Positions 1-8,995 are shown, counted from the first letter of the stretch. The stretch: 64,000 bases of DNA from Arthrobacter sp. Y-9 (GCF_029690065.1 NZ_CP121463.1:1984001-2048000); one strand, 5' to 3'. Numbers and translations: made by a program. Notes: generated by a model not told the origin, from the letters alone.

Positions 1-1
1 C

Positions 2-1357
2 GCGATCGCCCTCGGCAACGGCGGAGGCACACCCTTCGCGTTCCTCGTGATCGCCGCCCTCTTCCTGATCTTCGCCGTCGGCTACGCCCAGATGTCCCGC
101 GTGCTGGTCAACGCCGGAGGCTTCTACGCCTTCGTGCTCAAGGGCCTCGGCCGGACCGGCGGCCTTGTGGCGGGACTCATCGCCACGCTGGGCTACAACT
201 TCTTCGTGGTCGGCACCATCGGGACCAGCGGCTTCTTCATGCAGACGATCATCGCCCAGCTGACCGGCCTCGACGTGCACTGGTATGTGTGGGGTCTGCT
301 GTCCATCGTGGCGTCCTTCCTCCTGGCCCGGCGCGGCATCGACATCAGCTCCGCGGTGCTCGGCATCGCCCTGGTGCTGGAGACCCTGGTGCTCGTGGTG
401 TTCGACATCTCCGTCCTGGTCCGCACCGGCTTCAGCGTGGAGGCCTTCTCCCCGGACGCGATCTTCTCCGGATCACTGCCCATCGGGCTCCTGCTCGCAG
501 CGACGGCGTTCCTCGGGTTCGAGGCGACCAGTCTCTTCGGGGAGGAGGCCAAGAACCCCTCCCGCACGGTCCCCCGTGCCACGTACATCGCGGTGAGCAT
601 CATCGGCGTGGTCTTCGCCCTGACCAGCTGGGCCGTGGTGAGCGCCACGGGCGTCGCGCAGGCTCAGAGCGCCTCTCAGGAACACCTCGAATCCGGCGAC
701 CTGCTCTTCAGCCTGGCCGGGCAGTACCTCGGGGATCCGCTCGTGAAGGTCATGATGGTCCTGCTGCTCGTGAGCTTGTTCGCGGCGATGCTGGCCTTCC
801 ACAATTCGGCGGCCCGCTATCTCTACGCCCTGGGCCGCGCCCGGGTGTTCCCCTACGCCCTGTCCCGCACCAACGCGGGAGGGTCCCCGGTGGTGGCCTG
901 TGTCGTGCAGGCGGTGTTCGCCGTCGTCGTGGCGGGGGCGTTCGCCCTGGCCGGCCTCGACCCGATCACCTCACTGGTGCCGAGCATGATCGGATTCGGC
1001 ACGCTCTGCATCATGGTGCTCCAGGTGCTCGCAGCCCTCGCGATCATCATCCACTTCCGGCGGCAGCGGGACCCCAGGATCGGCCGCACCTTCGTGGCGC
1101 CGCTCGTCGCCATGCTGGGTCTGGGGACGATCGTGGTGCTGGCGATCATCAACTTCGACATCGTGGCCGGCTCGGACGCCCTGGCCGTGCGGCTCCTGCC
1201 GCTCCTGCTGGTGGTGGCCGTCGTCGGCGGGCTGATCCTCGGGCCGTATCTGAAGCGCAAGCGGCCCCAGGTGTACGCGGCCCTGGCCGAGGACATGGAC
1301 AAGGCCGGTCTGGATGACGCGGCGGAACCCGAGCCGCTCCCCTCCCCAGCCGCCTGA
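2..1357 (+). CDS. APC-family amino acid permease (5' truncated by window)
   Basis: Membrane transporter of the amino acid-polyamine-organocation superfamily, probably moving an amino acid or amine by proton symport. The frame is open from base 2, so the true start lies upstream; a GTG at 47 is internal to a hydrophobic segment and is an unlikely start. About 10-11 hydrophobic segments remain. The loop reading FGEEAKNPSRTVPRA (about nt 535-580) is the typical APC cytoplasmic motif. The C-terminus is charged and hydrophilic. It ends just before a strong bidirectional terminator. Substrate cannot be told. Confidence 0.85.
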   Translation, partial: AIALGNGGGTPFAFLVIAALFLIFAVGYAQMSRVLVNAGGFYAFVLKGLGRTGGLVAGLIATLGYNFFVVGTIGTSGFFMQTIIAQLTGLDVHWYVWGLLSIVASFLLARRGIDISSAVLGIALVLETLVLVVFDISVLVRTGFSVEAFSPDAIFSGSLPIGLLLAATAFLGFEATSLFGEEAKNPSRTVPRATYIAVSIIGVVFALTSWAVVSATGVAQAQSASQEHLESGDLLFSLAGQYLGDPLVKVMMVLLLVSLFAAMLAFHNSAARYLYALGRARVFPYALSRTNAGGSPVVACVVQAVFAVVVAGAFALAGLDPITSLVPSMIGFGTLCIMVLQVLAALAIIIHFRRQRDPRIGRTFVAPLVAMLGLGTIVVLAIINFDIVAGSDALAVRLLPLLLVVAVVGGLILGPYLKRKRPQVYAALAEDMDKAGLDDAAEPEPLPSPAA

Positions 1358-1398
1358 TTACGCGCCCACCTGATCACCGGCCACGTGATCATGCGAGG

Positions 1399-1447
1399 GA
1401 ACAACTGATGCCCGGATACGCGCCGTGTCCGGGCATCAGCTGTTCTT
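1399..1447. terminator. Bidirectional terminator between convergent genes
   Basis: Arms CTGATGCCCGGA (1405-1416) and TCCGGGCATCAG (1428-1439) are exact complements and are extended by GAACA/TGTTC with one mismatch. A short T-rich run (TTCTTT) follows on the + strand. It lies between the permease and the convergent isomerase gene, as expected for a shared terminator. Confidence 0.8.
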
Positions 1448-1473
1448 TCGCGACGGACGGGAGGTGCGCGCCG

Positions 1474-2478
1474 TCAGTTCTGGTTGCTGAAGGCGGCGTC
1501 GAAGGACTGGGAGCTGGGCTCGAAGTCGAAACGCTTGAGGGCCGCCAGCGCCTCGGGCGCACCCTGCAGCCGGTCCATCCCGGCGTCCTCCCACTCGACC
1601 GAGATGGGACCGTCGTAGCCGATGGCCGTGAGCGCGCGGAACGAGTCCTCCCACGGAACGTCCCCGCGTCCGGCCGAGACGAAGTCCCAGCCGCGGTGCG
1701 GATCGCCCCAGGCCAGGTGCGAGGAGAGGATGCCCGCGCGTCCGTTGCCCATCCGCATCCGGGTGTCCTTGCAGTCCACGTGGTAGATCCGGTCCGCGAA
1801 ATCCGTGATGAAGGAGACCGGGTCGATGCCCTGCCACATCATGTGGGACGGGTCCCAGTTCAGCCCGAACGCCTCGCGGTGCCCGATCGCCTCCAGCGCC
1901 CGCTGCGTGGACCAGTAGTCGTAGGCGATCTCGCTCGGGTGGACCTCATGGGCGAAGCGCACCCCGCACTCGTCGAACACGTCGAGGATGGGGTTCCAAC
2001 GGTCCGCGAAGTCCTGGTAGCCGGCGTCGATGACCTCGGCCGGGACCGGCGGGAACATCGCCACGTACTGCCAGATCTTGGACCCCGTGAACCCGACCAC
2101 GGTCTTCACGCCGAGCTTCTTCGCGAGCCGTGCGGTGTTCTTCAGCTCCTCGGCCGCGCGCTGCCGCACGCCTTCCGGGTCGCCGTCGCCCCACACCGCA
2201 CTGCCGACGATCGCCTGATGCCGGAAGTCGATCGGGTCATCGCACACGGCCTGGCCCTTGAGGTGGTTCGAGATGGCCCACAGCTTCAGGCCGTGCTTCT
2301 CGAGGATCCCGAGCCGCTCGGCGATGTACTCGTCATCGTCCCAGCGGGCCGCGTCGAGATGCTCACCGGAGACGGCGATCTCCAGTCCGTCGTAGCCCCA
2401 GCCGGCGGCCAGCCCGGCCACCTCGTCCAGGGTCAGATCGGCCCACTGGCCGGTGAAGAGGGTGAAAGGTCGTGCCAT
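1474..2478 (-). CDS. Sugar phosphate isomerase/epimerase (AP-endonuclease-2-like TIM barrel)
   Basis: A 334-aa TIM-barrel protein of the xylose isomerase-like/AP endonuclease 2 superfamily. These are metal-dependent enzymes acting on sugars, inositols or keto-glycosides. Expected metal ligands are visible: E178 (in FAHEVHPSE), D209 (in LNWDPSH), H212 or H233 (IYHVDCKD) and E295 (SVEWED). It is the last gene of a four-gene minus-strand operon, 3 bp after the preceding dehydrogenase. Similar-length proteins accompany Gfo/Idh 3-dehydrogenases in glycoside catabolism, so a keto-sugar lyase or isomerase role is plausible. The substrate is unknown. Confidence 0.85.
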   Translation of the reverse strand: MARPFTLFTGQWADLTLDEVAGLAAGWGYDGLEIAVSGEHLDAARWDDDEYIAERLGILEKHGLKLWAISNHLKGQAVCDDPIDFRHQAIVGSAVWGDGDPEGVRQRAAEELKNTARLAKKLGVKTVVGFTGSKIWQYVAMFPPVPAEVIDAGYQDFADRWNPILDVFDECGVRFAHEVHPSEIAYDYWSTQRALEAIGHREAFGLNWDPSHMMWQGIDPVSFITDFADRIYHVDCKDTRMRMGNGRAGILSSHLAWGDPHRGWDFVSAGRGDVPWEDSFRALTAIGYDGPISVEWEDAGMDRLQGAPEALAALKRFDFEPSSQSFDAAFSNQN

Positions 2479-2481
2479 GGC

Positions 2482-3648
2482 TCAGGCCTCCTGTGTGGCT
2501 GGGGATGCGGGAAGAAGATCGACGACGGCGCCACGCGCCTCGGCGGACCGGGCAGCGGCGTCCAGCACGGCCTGCACCTGGAGCCCGTCCGCGAACGACG
2601 GGGACGGGGTGCCGCCGTCCCGGATCGCGACGAGGAAATCGCGCACCTGGTGCGTGAAGGTGTGCTCCCAGCCGATCACGTGACCCTGGGGCCACCACGC
2701 CGAGACGTAGGGGTGTTCCGGCTCCGTGACGAGGATCGTCCGGAAGCCCTGTTCCTCGACAGGGTCGGCGCCGTCCAGGAACTGCAGTTCGTTCGGGCGT
2801 TCCAGATCGAACGCCAGGGCGCCCGCGCTGCCGTAGACCTCGATCCGCAGCGCGTTCTTCCGGCCGAACGCCATGCGCGACGCTTCCACCGAGGCGACCG
2901 CGCCGCCGTCGAGCGCCAGGGTCAGCCAGGCAGCGTCGTCCACCGTGACGTCCTCCAGGCCGTCCGGGGCGGGACGCCGCGGCACGAACGTCTCCAGGCG
3001 GGCCGAGACACCGGTCACGGCGTGGCCGGTGAGGAACTGGACCTGGTCGATCGCGTGGCTGGCGATGTCGCCGAGGGCGCCACTGCCGGCCGTTTCGCGG
3101 CGGAGCCGCCAGGACATGGGCGCCTGCTCGTCGGCGAGCCAGTCCTGAAGGTAGGAGGCCCGCACCTGGCGGATCTCCCCCAGACGGCCGTCGCCGATCA
3201 GGTGCCGGGCGTAGGCGAGTGCCGGCACGCGACGGTAGTTGAAGCCGATCATCGACTTCACGCCGCGGCCGGCGGCCCGAGCCGCCGCCTCGACCATGGC
3301 CCGCGACTCCTCGAGGGTGTTGGAGAGCGGCTTCTCGACCAGGACGTGCTTGCCGGCCTCCAGCGCGGCGATGGCGATCTCCGCGTGGGTCCAGCCGGGC
3401 GTGCAGATGTCCACGACGTCGATGTCCGGCCGCGCGATCACCTCACGCCAGTCGGTGGCCGACTCCTGCCAGCCGAACCTCGCGGCGGCCTCCGCCACCT
3501 GGGCGCCGTCCCGGCCCACCAGGACCTTGCGCTCGAACGCGGGCACGTCGAAGAACGAGGCCACGTTCCGCCACGCCTGCGAATGCGCCTTCCCCATGAA
3601 GGCGTAGCCGATGGCCGCGACGCCCAGAGGCCGGGTCTCCCCGCTCAT
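2482..3648 (-). CDS. Gfo/Idh/MocA family oxidoreductase
   Basis: A 388-aa NAD(P)-dependent dehydrogenase of the glucose-fructose oxidoreductase/inositol dehydrogenase family. The N-terminal Rossmann part starts VAAIGYAFMGKAHSQAW, where the usual GxGxxG is relaxed to GYAFMG. The conserved EKPL motif sits near residue 100, and a DIASHAIDQ helix carries the probable catalytic D and H. The ATG at 3648 overlaps the stop of the upstream dehydrogenase by ATGA, which fixes the start. The reading frame is open much further upstream, but that stretch is shadow coding. It probably oxidises a sugar or cyclitol. Confidence 0.88.
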   Translation of the reverse strand: MSGETRPLGVAAIGYAFMGKAHSQAWRNVASFFDVPAFERKVLVGRDGAQVAEAAARFGWQESATDWREVIARPDIDVVDICTPGWTHAEIAIAALEAGKHVLVEKPLSNTLEESRAMVEAAARAAGRGVKSMIGFNYRRVPALAYARHLIGDGRLGEIRQVRASYLQDWLADEQAPMSWRLRRETAGSGALGDIASHAIDQVQFLTGHAVTGVSARLETFVPRRPAPDGLEDVTVDDAAWLTLALDGGAVASVEASRMAFGRKNALRIEVYGSAGALAFDLERPNELQFLDGADPVEEQGFRTILVTEPEHPYVSAWWPQGHVIGWEHTFTHQVRDFLVAIRDGGTPSPSFADGLQVQAVLDAAARSAEARGAVVDLLPASPATQEA

Positions 3649-4760
3649 GCGGTCCCCTCCAGGGTGGCCGCGAGCGGATCCCAGTCCTCGGGCAGTGGCA
3701 CGGAGGGCTCCGCGGAGCTCTCCACCGTGAGGAATTCCCCGCGTTCCACGGAGTCGGAGATGGCGATCATGGTGTCCAGCACGTGGAAGGCCAGCTCGCC
3801 CGTGGCCCGGTGCGGCACCCCGGCGCGGATCGAGCGGGCGAGGTCCAGCACGCCCATGCCGCGCCCCTGCGCCGCCCCGCTCGCGGGAATGACGGTCCAG
3901 TCGTCCTCGCCGGGGCGGATCAGCTGCAGCTCGCCGTCGAAGTTGTTGGGGTCGGGGATCAGCAGCGTGGCCTCGGTGCCCGTGACTTCGACGTAGCCGG
4001 TCCGGACGTGAGGCGACTGGAAGCTGAAGACGCTGTGCGAGGACGCACCGCCCTCGAACTGGATCTGGGCGCTGACGTGGGTGGGGACCTCGACGTCGAA
4101 GGTCTCGCCGGCCAGAGGCCCGGTCGCCACTGTGCGCCGCGTCAGCGACGCCGAACCCATCGCGGCGACCCTGCGGGCGCTGCCGAAGGTCTGGACGAGG
4201 GCTGTCACGTAGTACGGACCCATGTCGAACAATGGTCCGGCGCCCCGCTGGAAGAGGAACGCCGGGTTCGGGTGCCAGCGGTCCGGCCCGGGGTACTGCA
4301 TGACGGTCTGCGCGGTGAGAGGCGTGCCGATGTCGCCGCGTTCGATCACACGGCGCGCCGTCTGAAGTCCGGCGCCGAGGAAGGTGTCCGGCGCACAGCC
4401 GACCCGTACCCCCGCGGCGGCCGCCGCCTCCAGCACCTCCCGGCCGCTCTCCCGGTCCAGGGCGAGCGGCTTCTCGCTCCACACGTGCTTCCCTGCGCGG
4501 ATCGCCTGCAGCGCGACGTCGGCGTGCACGGCCGGGATGGTGAGGTTGACGATGATCTCGACGTGCGGGTGCCCCAGCGCCAGTTCGGGCGTGCCGTGCT
4601 CCGCGATCCCGTACTCCTCGGCACGGGCCCTGGCCGCCTCCGGATACAGGTCCGTGATGGCGACGACCCGGACGTCCGGGAAGACCGTGAGATTGTCCAG
4701 GTACTGCTTGCTGATGTTCCCGGCGCCGATGAGCGCGACGCCGACCGGGCCGCGGCTCAC
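3645..4760 (-). CDS. Gfo/Idh/MocA family oxidoreductase
   Basis: A 371-aa NAD(P)-dependent sugar or cyclitol dehydrogenase. Near the N-terminus it has VALIGAGNISKQYL, the dinucleotide-binding glycine motif, then SEKPLA (residues near 95-100), the family's catalytic-lysine motif, and FDMGPYYVTAL, the usual substrate-side helix. The GTG start overlaps the upstream isomerase stop (GTGA). It is only distantly like the adjacent dehydrogenase, so the two probably act on different substrates or steps. Part of a four-gene operon reading from about 5615. Confidence 0.88.
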   Translation of the reverse strand: MSRGPVGVALIGAGNISKQYLDNLTVFPDVRVVAITDLYPEAARARAEEYGIAEHGTPELALGHPHVEIIVNLTIPAVHADVALQAIRAGKHVWSEKPLALDRESGREVLEAAAAAGVRVGCAPDTFLGAGLQTARRVIERGDIGTPLTAQTVMQYPGPDRWHPNPAFLFQRGAGPLFDMGPYYVTALVQTFGSARRVAAMGSASLTRRTVATGPLAGETFDVEVPTHVSAQIQFEGGASSHSVFSFQSPHVRTGYVEVTGTEATLLIPDPNNFDGELQLIRPGEDDWTVIPASGAAQGRGMGVLDLARSIRAGVPHRATGELAFHVLDTMIAISDSVERGEFLTVESSAEPSVPLPEDWDPLAATLEGTA

Positions 4761-5560
4761 GCGCCCGCCTCGGAGGGGGCGCCGCTGTCCGGTCGGCCGG
4801 CATCGAGGTAGGCCAGAGAGGCGGCGAGACCCTCGAAGATGTCGCCCGTGTAATCGTCGAATTCCACGACGCCCACTTCGAGCCCCGGGACCGCGTCGAT
4901 GACGTCCCAGATGTTCACGTCACCCTGACCGGCCGGGAGCTGGGAGGCGGTGATCTCCGCCATCCGCTCGGGGTCGAAGCCGTCGCCGGGCAGCACGGTG
5001 ATGGGACCGTCCTTGAGGTGCACGGCGACCACGCGGTCGCCGAGGCGGCGGAGGAAGGCGGCGGGATCCTGGCCGCCGGCGGCCACCCAGTAAGCGTCCA
5101 CCTCCAGCACGACCTCGGGATCGAGGAGTCCCGCGAAGAACTCGAGAGCCGTGACGCCCTCCAGGGTGGACCCGATCTCCCAGTAGTGGTTGTGATAACC
5201 CACGCGGATGCCGTATTCGGCGCCCTTCTTCGCGGCGGCGTTCAGTCGCTCCGCGATGTCCCGCACGCTCCCGGCGTCCTGCCACTGCGCCGGTTCGACG
5301 AAGGGGTCGATGACGGTGCCGATGCCGAGCTCACGGGCCGCCGTGAAGATCTCGTCCTGGTCCGCGGACAGCAGTGAGGCGTGCCCGGTGGGCGCCGCCA
5401 GCCCGTTCTCCCGCAGGGCCGGGCCGAGCTGCGCGGCCAGCTCGGCGAAGCCGTACGGCTCCACCTGGGTGAACCCCAGCTCGGCGAGGCGCCGGAGCGT
5501 CCCCGGAAGATCATGGCTGAGCGCGTCGCGGACGCTGTAGAGCTGCACGGAGTAGGACAT
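4757..5560 (-). CDS. Sugar phosphate isomerase/epimerase (TIM barrel)
   Basis: A 267-aa xylose isomerase-like TIM barrel, first gene of the minus-strand operon. Metal/active-site segments are YHNHYWE (residues 122-128), EVDAYW (153-158), HLKD (181-184) and the late acidic position E233. The ATG at 5560 is preferred because AGAAGGGG lies upstream. An in-frame ATG at 5611 would add a 17-residue extension unlike the family. It is much shorter than the 334-aa isomerase at the operon's end, so the operon carries two different barrel enzymes. Confidence 0.85.
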   Translation of the reverse strand: MSYSVQLYSVRDALSHDLPGTLRRLAELGFTQVEPYGFAELAAQLGPALRENGLAAPTGHASLLSADQDEIFTAARELGIGTVIDPFVEPAQWQDAGSVRDIAERLNAAAKKGAEYGIRVGYHNHYWEIGSTLEGVTALEFFAGLLDPEVVLEVDAYWVAAGGQDPAAFLRRLGDRVVAVHLKDGPITVLPGDGFDPERMAEITASQLPAGQGDVNIWDVIDAVPGLEVGVVEFDDYTGDIFEGLAASLAYLDAGRPDSGAPSEAGA

Positions 5561-5632
5561 GAGTGGGGCACCCCTTCTGACTGCTGGTGGACAGGCTGTG
5601 ACATGGGTCATCCTCGGCCCAGGCTACGCCCC

Positions 5633-5662
5633 ACGCTAAGGGCCACTTATGACGGAAGTCAA
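5633..5662 (-). promoter_or_regulatory. Promoter of the minus-strand isomerase/dehydrogenase operon
   Basis: Read on the minus strand: -35 TTGACT (5657-5662), 18-bp spacer, -10 TAGCGT (5633-5638, fits actinobacterial TANNNT). The -35 lies inside the predicted ROK operator 5645-5670, so binding there would block RNA polymerase. Confidence 0.55.
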
Positions 5663-5670
5663 GCAAAAGT
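5645..5670. promoter_or_regulatory. Predicted ROK operator, copy 1
   Basis: 26-bp site with outer arms ACTTATG and CAAAAGT separated by 12 bp (consensus ACTTWTG-N12-CAWAAGT). The same 9-bp left block ACTTATGAC and 8-bp right block GCAAAAGT recur with identical spacing at 7049-7074. Both copies flank the ROK regulator gene, one upstream of each catabolic unit. Confidence 0.6.
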
Positions 5671-5728
5671 AGCTACCCATTCGCGGTAAAGTGCCGGCGC
5701 TGATGCTGTCCTGTGCTATGTCTTATGC

Positions 5729-6934
5729 ATGATGAGTAGTTCTCCCGCCGCACCCGGCGCCGCGGATCCCACCGCCCCGAGCGGTCCCGGCCAGCTCTTC
5801 CAGCTGCTCCGGGACGGCAAGGCGCGCACGCGCGCGGAGATCATGGACCTCACGGGACTCGCCCGGACCACCGTGGTCGCACGCCTCGAGGCACTCCTCG
5901 GCGCGGGCCTGATCGAGGCCGCCGGCGAGGCCGCCTCCTCGGGCGGCAGGCCGCCGTCGCGCTTCGCCTTCCGCGCCTCCCGCCGGATCGTCCTGGCCGG
6001 GGACATAGGCGGCGTCCACGCGACGGTCGCCGTCGCAGACCTGGGCGGGACCATCCTGGCGCGCCATTCGGAGCCGCGGGACATCGCTGACGGCCCGGAA
6101 TCCACCCTCGCCTGGCTGGCCGCCACCGGGCGGGAGCTTCTGGCAGGCCTAGGCCGGGACGAACAGGAACTCGCCGGGATCGGCGTCGGCCTGCCCGGTC
6201 CCGTGGAGCACGAGACCGGACGTCCCGTGAACCCGCCGATCATGCCCGGCTGGGACGGCTTCGACGTGCCCGCACGCCTGGCGCAGGAGTGGCAGGTGCC
6301 GGTCCTGGTGGACAACGACGTCAACATCATGGCCCTCGGCGAACAGCACACGCACTGGAGCGAACACCGTGAATTCCTCTTCGTGAAGCTGGCCACGGGC
6401 GTCGGTTCGGGCATCATCGCCGGAGGCCGGCTCCAGCGCGGCGCGGACGGCACGAGCGGCGACATCGGCCACGTCCGGGTGCCCGACGGCGAGGACGTCC
6501 CCTGCCGCTGCGGCAACACCGGGTGCCTCGAGGCAGTGGCCTCCGGGCCCGCGTTGGCCGCGAAACTGCGCCTCCAGGGCCTGGACGCCGACCGCGGCTC
6601 CGACGTGGTCGCCCTCGCGGCCCGCGGCGAAGTGGCCGCCATCCACGCCCTGCGGCAGGCCGGGCGGGACCTCGGTGAAGTCCTCGCGTTCTGCGTCAAC
6701 GTGCTGAACCCGTCCGTGATCGTGGTCGGCGGCACGCTCGCGCAGGCCGGGGATCCCCTCATGGCCGGCGCGCGGGAGGCCGTCTACCGGCGGTCCCAGC
6801 CGCTCGCCACACGTCATCTGAGGATCGAACCGTCCCGCGCGGGAGCCGATGCCGGCATTCTGGGCGCGAGCCGCCTCGTGATCGAGCACCTCCTCTCCCC
6901 CGAGTCCGTCGAGGCGGCGATCACCGGCGCCTGA
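5729..6934 (+). CDS. ROK family transcriptional regulator (NagC/XylR-like)
   Basis: A 401-aa repressor of the ROK family. An N-terminal winged helix (about residues 15-80; RAEIMDLTGLARTTVVARL) is followed by a sugar-kinase-like domain. The latter has DIGGVHATVAVADL, the VDNDVN segment, a GTSGDIGHV motif and the ROK zinc motif CRCGNTGCLE (residues near 257-266). It lies between two catabolic units with matching operators and is probably their repressor, released by a sugar or sugar acid. No good Shine-Dalgarno precedes either ATG (5729 or 5732), so the start could be leaderless. Confidence 0.9.
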   Translation: MMSSSPAAPGAADPTAPSGPGQLFQLLRDGKARTRAEIMDLTGLARTTVVARLEALLGAGLIEAAGEAASSGGRPPSRFAFRASRRIVLAGDIGGVHATVAVADLGGTILARHSEPRDIADGPESTLAWLAATGRELLAGLGRDEQELAGIGVGLPGPVEHETGRPVNPPIMPGWDGFDVPARLAQEWQVPVLVDNDVNIMALGEQHTHWSEHREFLFVKLATGVGSGIIAGGRLQRGADGTSGDIGHVRVPDGEDVPCRCGNTGCLEAVASGPALAAKLRLQGLDADRGSDVVALAARGEVAAIHALRQAGRDLGEVLAFCVNVLNPSVIVVGGTLAQAGDPLMAGAREAVYRRSQPLATRHLRIEPSRAGADAGILGASRLVIEHLLSPESVEAAITGA

Positions 6935-6949
6935 GCGCCGCCGGGATGC

Positions 6950-6991
6950 GCAAGCGCTGATGTGCAAGCGCTGACGTGCAAGCGCTGACGC
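6950..6991. repeat. Three tandem 14-bp repeats
   Basis: Three near-identical copies of GCAAGCGCTGANGT (6950-6963, 6964-6977, 6978-6991), each with an AGCGCT palindromic core, directly after the ROK gene stop. Function unknown; it may be slippage-derived or a cluster of binding sites. Confidence 0.7.
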
Positions 6992-7048
6992 AAAACCCTT
7001 GACGCGCCGGGCGGCGCGTGAAAATCTGCTCTTGGCTTCTTGCGCGTT

Positions 7049-7074
7049 ACTTATGACTTCTTTTGTGCAAAAGT
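7049..7074. promoter_or_regulatory. Predicted ROK operator, copy 2
   Basis: Same blocks and spacing as 5645-5670: ACTTATGAC at 7049-7057, 9 bp, GCAAAAGT at 7067-7074. It lies 54 bp before the GTG start of the downstream dehydrogenase, a suitable repressor position. No convincing -10 was found for this side. Confidence 0.6.
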
Positions 7075-7127
7075 CCTCTCGAAAGTCTCGGGAACCACCC
7101 CACACCACCACTCCGAAAGGAACCCCT

Positions 7128-8237
7128 GTGACTCAGGAATCCACCCGGCCGGACGCTGATCAGCAGCTGAGGGTCGGCGTCGTCGGCATCGGCTGGGCCG
7201 GCCAGCAGCACCTGGAGGCGTACTCCCGGATCCCCGGCGTCCGCGTGGTGGCGCTGGCCGCCATGGAGGCCGAACCCCTGGCGAAGCTCCAGGCGGAGTA
7301 TGACGTCCCCGCGACGTACGCCCGCTGGGAGGACATGCTCGACGCCGGCGGTCTCGACGCCATCAGCGTCGCCGTGCCCACCTTCCTGCACGCGCCCATC
7401 GCCGTGGCGGCCCTGGAACGCGGTCTTCACGTGCTCAGCGAGAAGCCGCTGGCCAAGGATGCCGTCGAGGGCCAGGCCATGGTCGATGCCGCGCGTCGCG
7501 CCGGTCGGGTGCTGGACGTGGCATTCAACCACCGCCGCCGCGGCGACATCGGCGCCCTGAAGACGGTCATCGACTCCGGCGAGATCGGCCGGCCGTACTA
7601 CGCCAAGGCGGCATGGCTCCGCCGCAAGGGCATCCCCACCCTGGGCAGCTGGTTCACCAACCCGGCGCTGGCCGGCGGAGGACCCCTCGTGGACATCGGC
7701 GTGCACGTCCTCGACTACTCGCTGCACCTGCTCGGCGAACCCACGGTCGTCTCGGTCAGCGCCACGACGCACTCCGAACTCGGCCCACGCGGCCTGGGCG
7801 GGAACGGGAGCTACCGGGCCACGTCCACCGAGCACCGTTTCGAAGTGGAGGACTTCTCCTCCGCCTTCCTCCGGCTGGAGGGTGGCGGCGCGCTCCTCAT
7901 CGAGGCCGGCTGGGCCAGCTACCGCAACCCCGACGACGAGATCAACTTCCTCGTGTACGGCACCGACGGCGGCGCCGAGCTCCGGGTGGCCGGCGAACCG
8001 ATGCCGGAAGCCGGGCACCTGACCGTCTACAAGGACACCGGTGAAGCGAGCGCCGACTACGCCCCGGCGATCGGCCCCAACGGGATGCACCAGCAGGTGG
8101 TGGAGGACTTCGTCTCCGCGGTCCGCTCCGGCCCCGAAGAATGGGCCCGGCACGACGGCTCCGTCGCCCTGGGCCGTGCCCGCATCATCGACGCCGCCTA
8201 CCGTTCCGCCCGCGAGAACCGGGAGGTTCAGCTCTGA
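7128..8237 (+). CDS. Gfo/Idh/MocA family oxidoreductase (ThuB-like)
   Basis: A 369-aa NAD(P)-dependent sugar dehydrogenase. It shows [13 protein letters not shown] (glycine motif), LSEKPLAKD (catalytic Lys motif) and [17 protein letters not shown] (substrate helix). GTG at 7128 is chosen because GAAAGGA lies 6-12 bases before it. An upstream in-frame start would run through the operator. It is followed, with a TGATG overlap, by a ThuA-like gene. In rhizobia ThuB (Gfo/Idh) and ThuA together handle 3-keto-trehalose/disaccharide catabolism, so a 3-keto-glycoside role is plausible but unproven here. Confidence 0.88.
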   Translation: MTQESTRPDADQQLRVGVVGIGWAGQQHLEAYSRIPGVRVVALAAMEAEPLAKLQAEYDVPATYARWEDMLDAGGLDAISVAVPTFLHAPIAVAALERGLHVLSEKPLAKDAVEGQAMVDAARRAGRVLDVAFNHRRRGDIGALKTVIDSGEIGRPYYAKAAWLRRKGIPTLGSWFTNPALAGGGPLVDIGVHVLDYSLHLLGEPTVVSVSATTHSELGPRGLGGNGSYRATSTEHRFEVEDFSSAFLRLEGGGALLIEAGWASYRNPDDEINFLVYGTDGGAELRVAGEPMPEAGHLTVYKDTGEASADYAPAIGPNGMHQQVVEDFVSAVRSGPEEWARHDGSVALGRARIIDAAYRSARENREVQL

Positions 8238-8995
8238 TGTCCCGTCCCCTGCGCATCCTGGTGTGGAACGAAGGCGTCCACGAATCCCTCAACGAACCCG
8301 CCCACATCGGCGAGATCTACCCCGACGGCATGCACGGCGCGATCGCCGACGGCCTCCGGGACCTCCTGCCCGGCGCCGAAGTGTCCACGGCCACGCTGGC
8401 ATCCGCGCCGGACCACGGCCTGACCGAGGAGGTCCTCGCGGCCACCGATGTGCTCCTGTGGTGGGGCCATATGGCGCACGCCGAGGTGGACGACGCCGTG
8501 GTGGAGCGCGTGCAGCGGCATGTCCTGGGCGGCATGGGTCTGCTCGTGCTGCACTCGGGGCACTTCTCGAAGATCTTCATCAAGCTCCTGGGCACCAGCT
8601 GCTCCCTCGCGTGGCGCAACGACGGGGAGCGGGAACTGGTGTGGAATGTGAAGCCGTCCCACCCGATCTCCGAGGGCGTGGCGAATCCGATCATCATCCC
8701 GGAGCAGGAGATGTACGGCGAACTGTTCGACATCCCGGATCCGGACGACCTGATCTTCATCAGCTCCTTCGCCGGGGGCGAGGTGTTCCGCTCCGGCGTC
8801 ACCTTCACCCGCGGCAAGGGCCGGATCTTCTACTTCAGCCCGGGTGATCAGGAGTACCCGGTCTACCACCACCCCGAGGTCCGCAAGGTGCTGGCCAACG
8901 GCGTGCGGTGGGCGGCGCAGCCCGGTCTGGAGCGGCGTGAGCCCGGCGTTCAGAACCTCCAGAGCGGCTGGTACGAGGCGATCCCTGCGGTCTGA
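8237..8995 (+). CDS. ThuA-like protein (class I glutamine amidotransferase-like fold)
   Basis: A 252-aa protein of the ThuA (trehalose utilization) family. N-terminal [11 protein letters not shown], a central [14 protein letters not shown] segment, [11 protein letters not shown] and a C-terminal [22 protein letters not shown] stretch are typical. Start and coupling are fixed by the TGATG overlap with the preceding dehydrogenase. The family's exact reaction is poorly defined; it is associated with processing of 3-keto-sugars. It ends 23 bp before a perfect hairpin terminator. Confidence 0.85.
   Translation: MSRPLRILVWNEGVHESLNEPAHIGEIYPDGMHGAIADGLRDLLPGAEVSTATLASAPDHGLTEEVLAATDVLLWWGHMAHAEVDDAVVERVQRHVLGGMGLLVLHSGHFSKIFIKLLGTSCSLAWRNDGERELVWNVKPSHPISEGVANPIIIPEQEMYGELFDIPDPDDLIFISSFAGGEVFRSGVTFTRGKGRIFYFSPGDQEYPVYHHPEVRKVLANGVRWAAQPGLERREPGVQNLQSGWYEAIPAV

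Noticed and set aside
1371-1391. TGATCAC/GTGATCA inverted repeat after the permease
   Set aside because: Lies between a stop codon and a terminator, so an operator role is unlikely.
1408-3996. An 862-codon plus-strand frame
   Set aside because: Lies opposite two clear catabolic genes and shows no domain; high-GC shadow.
2482-4803. A single 773-aa double dehydrogenase
   Set aside because: The upstream part is shadow of the second dehydrogenase in another frame; the ATGA overlap at 3645-3648 marks two separate genes.
6999-7127. Upstream start at 6999 for the Gfo/Idh gene
   Set aside because: The extension runs through the operator, is Arg/Ser-rich, and the GTG at 7128 has a proper ribosome site.
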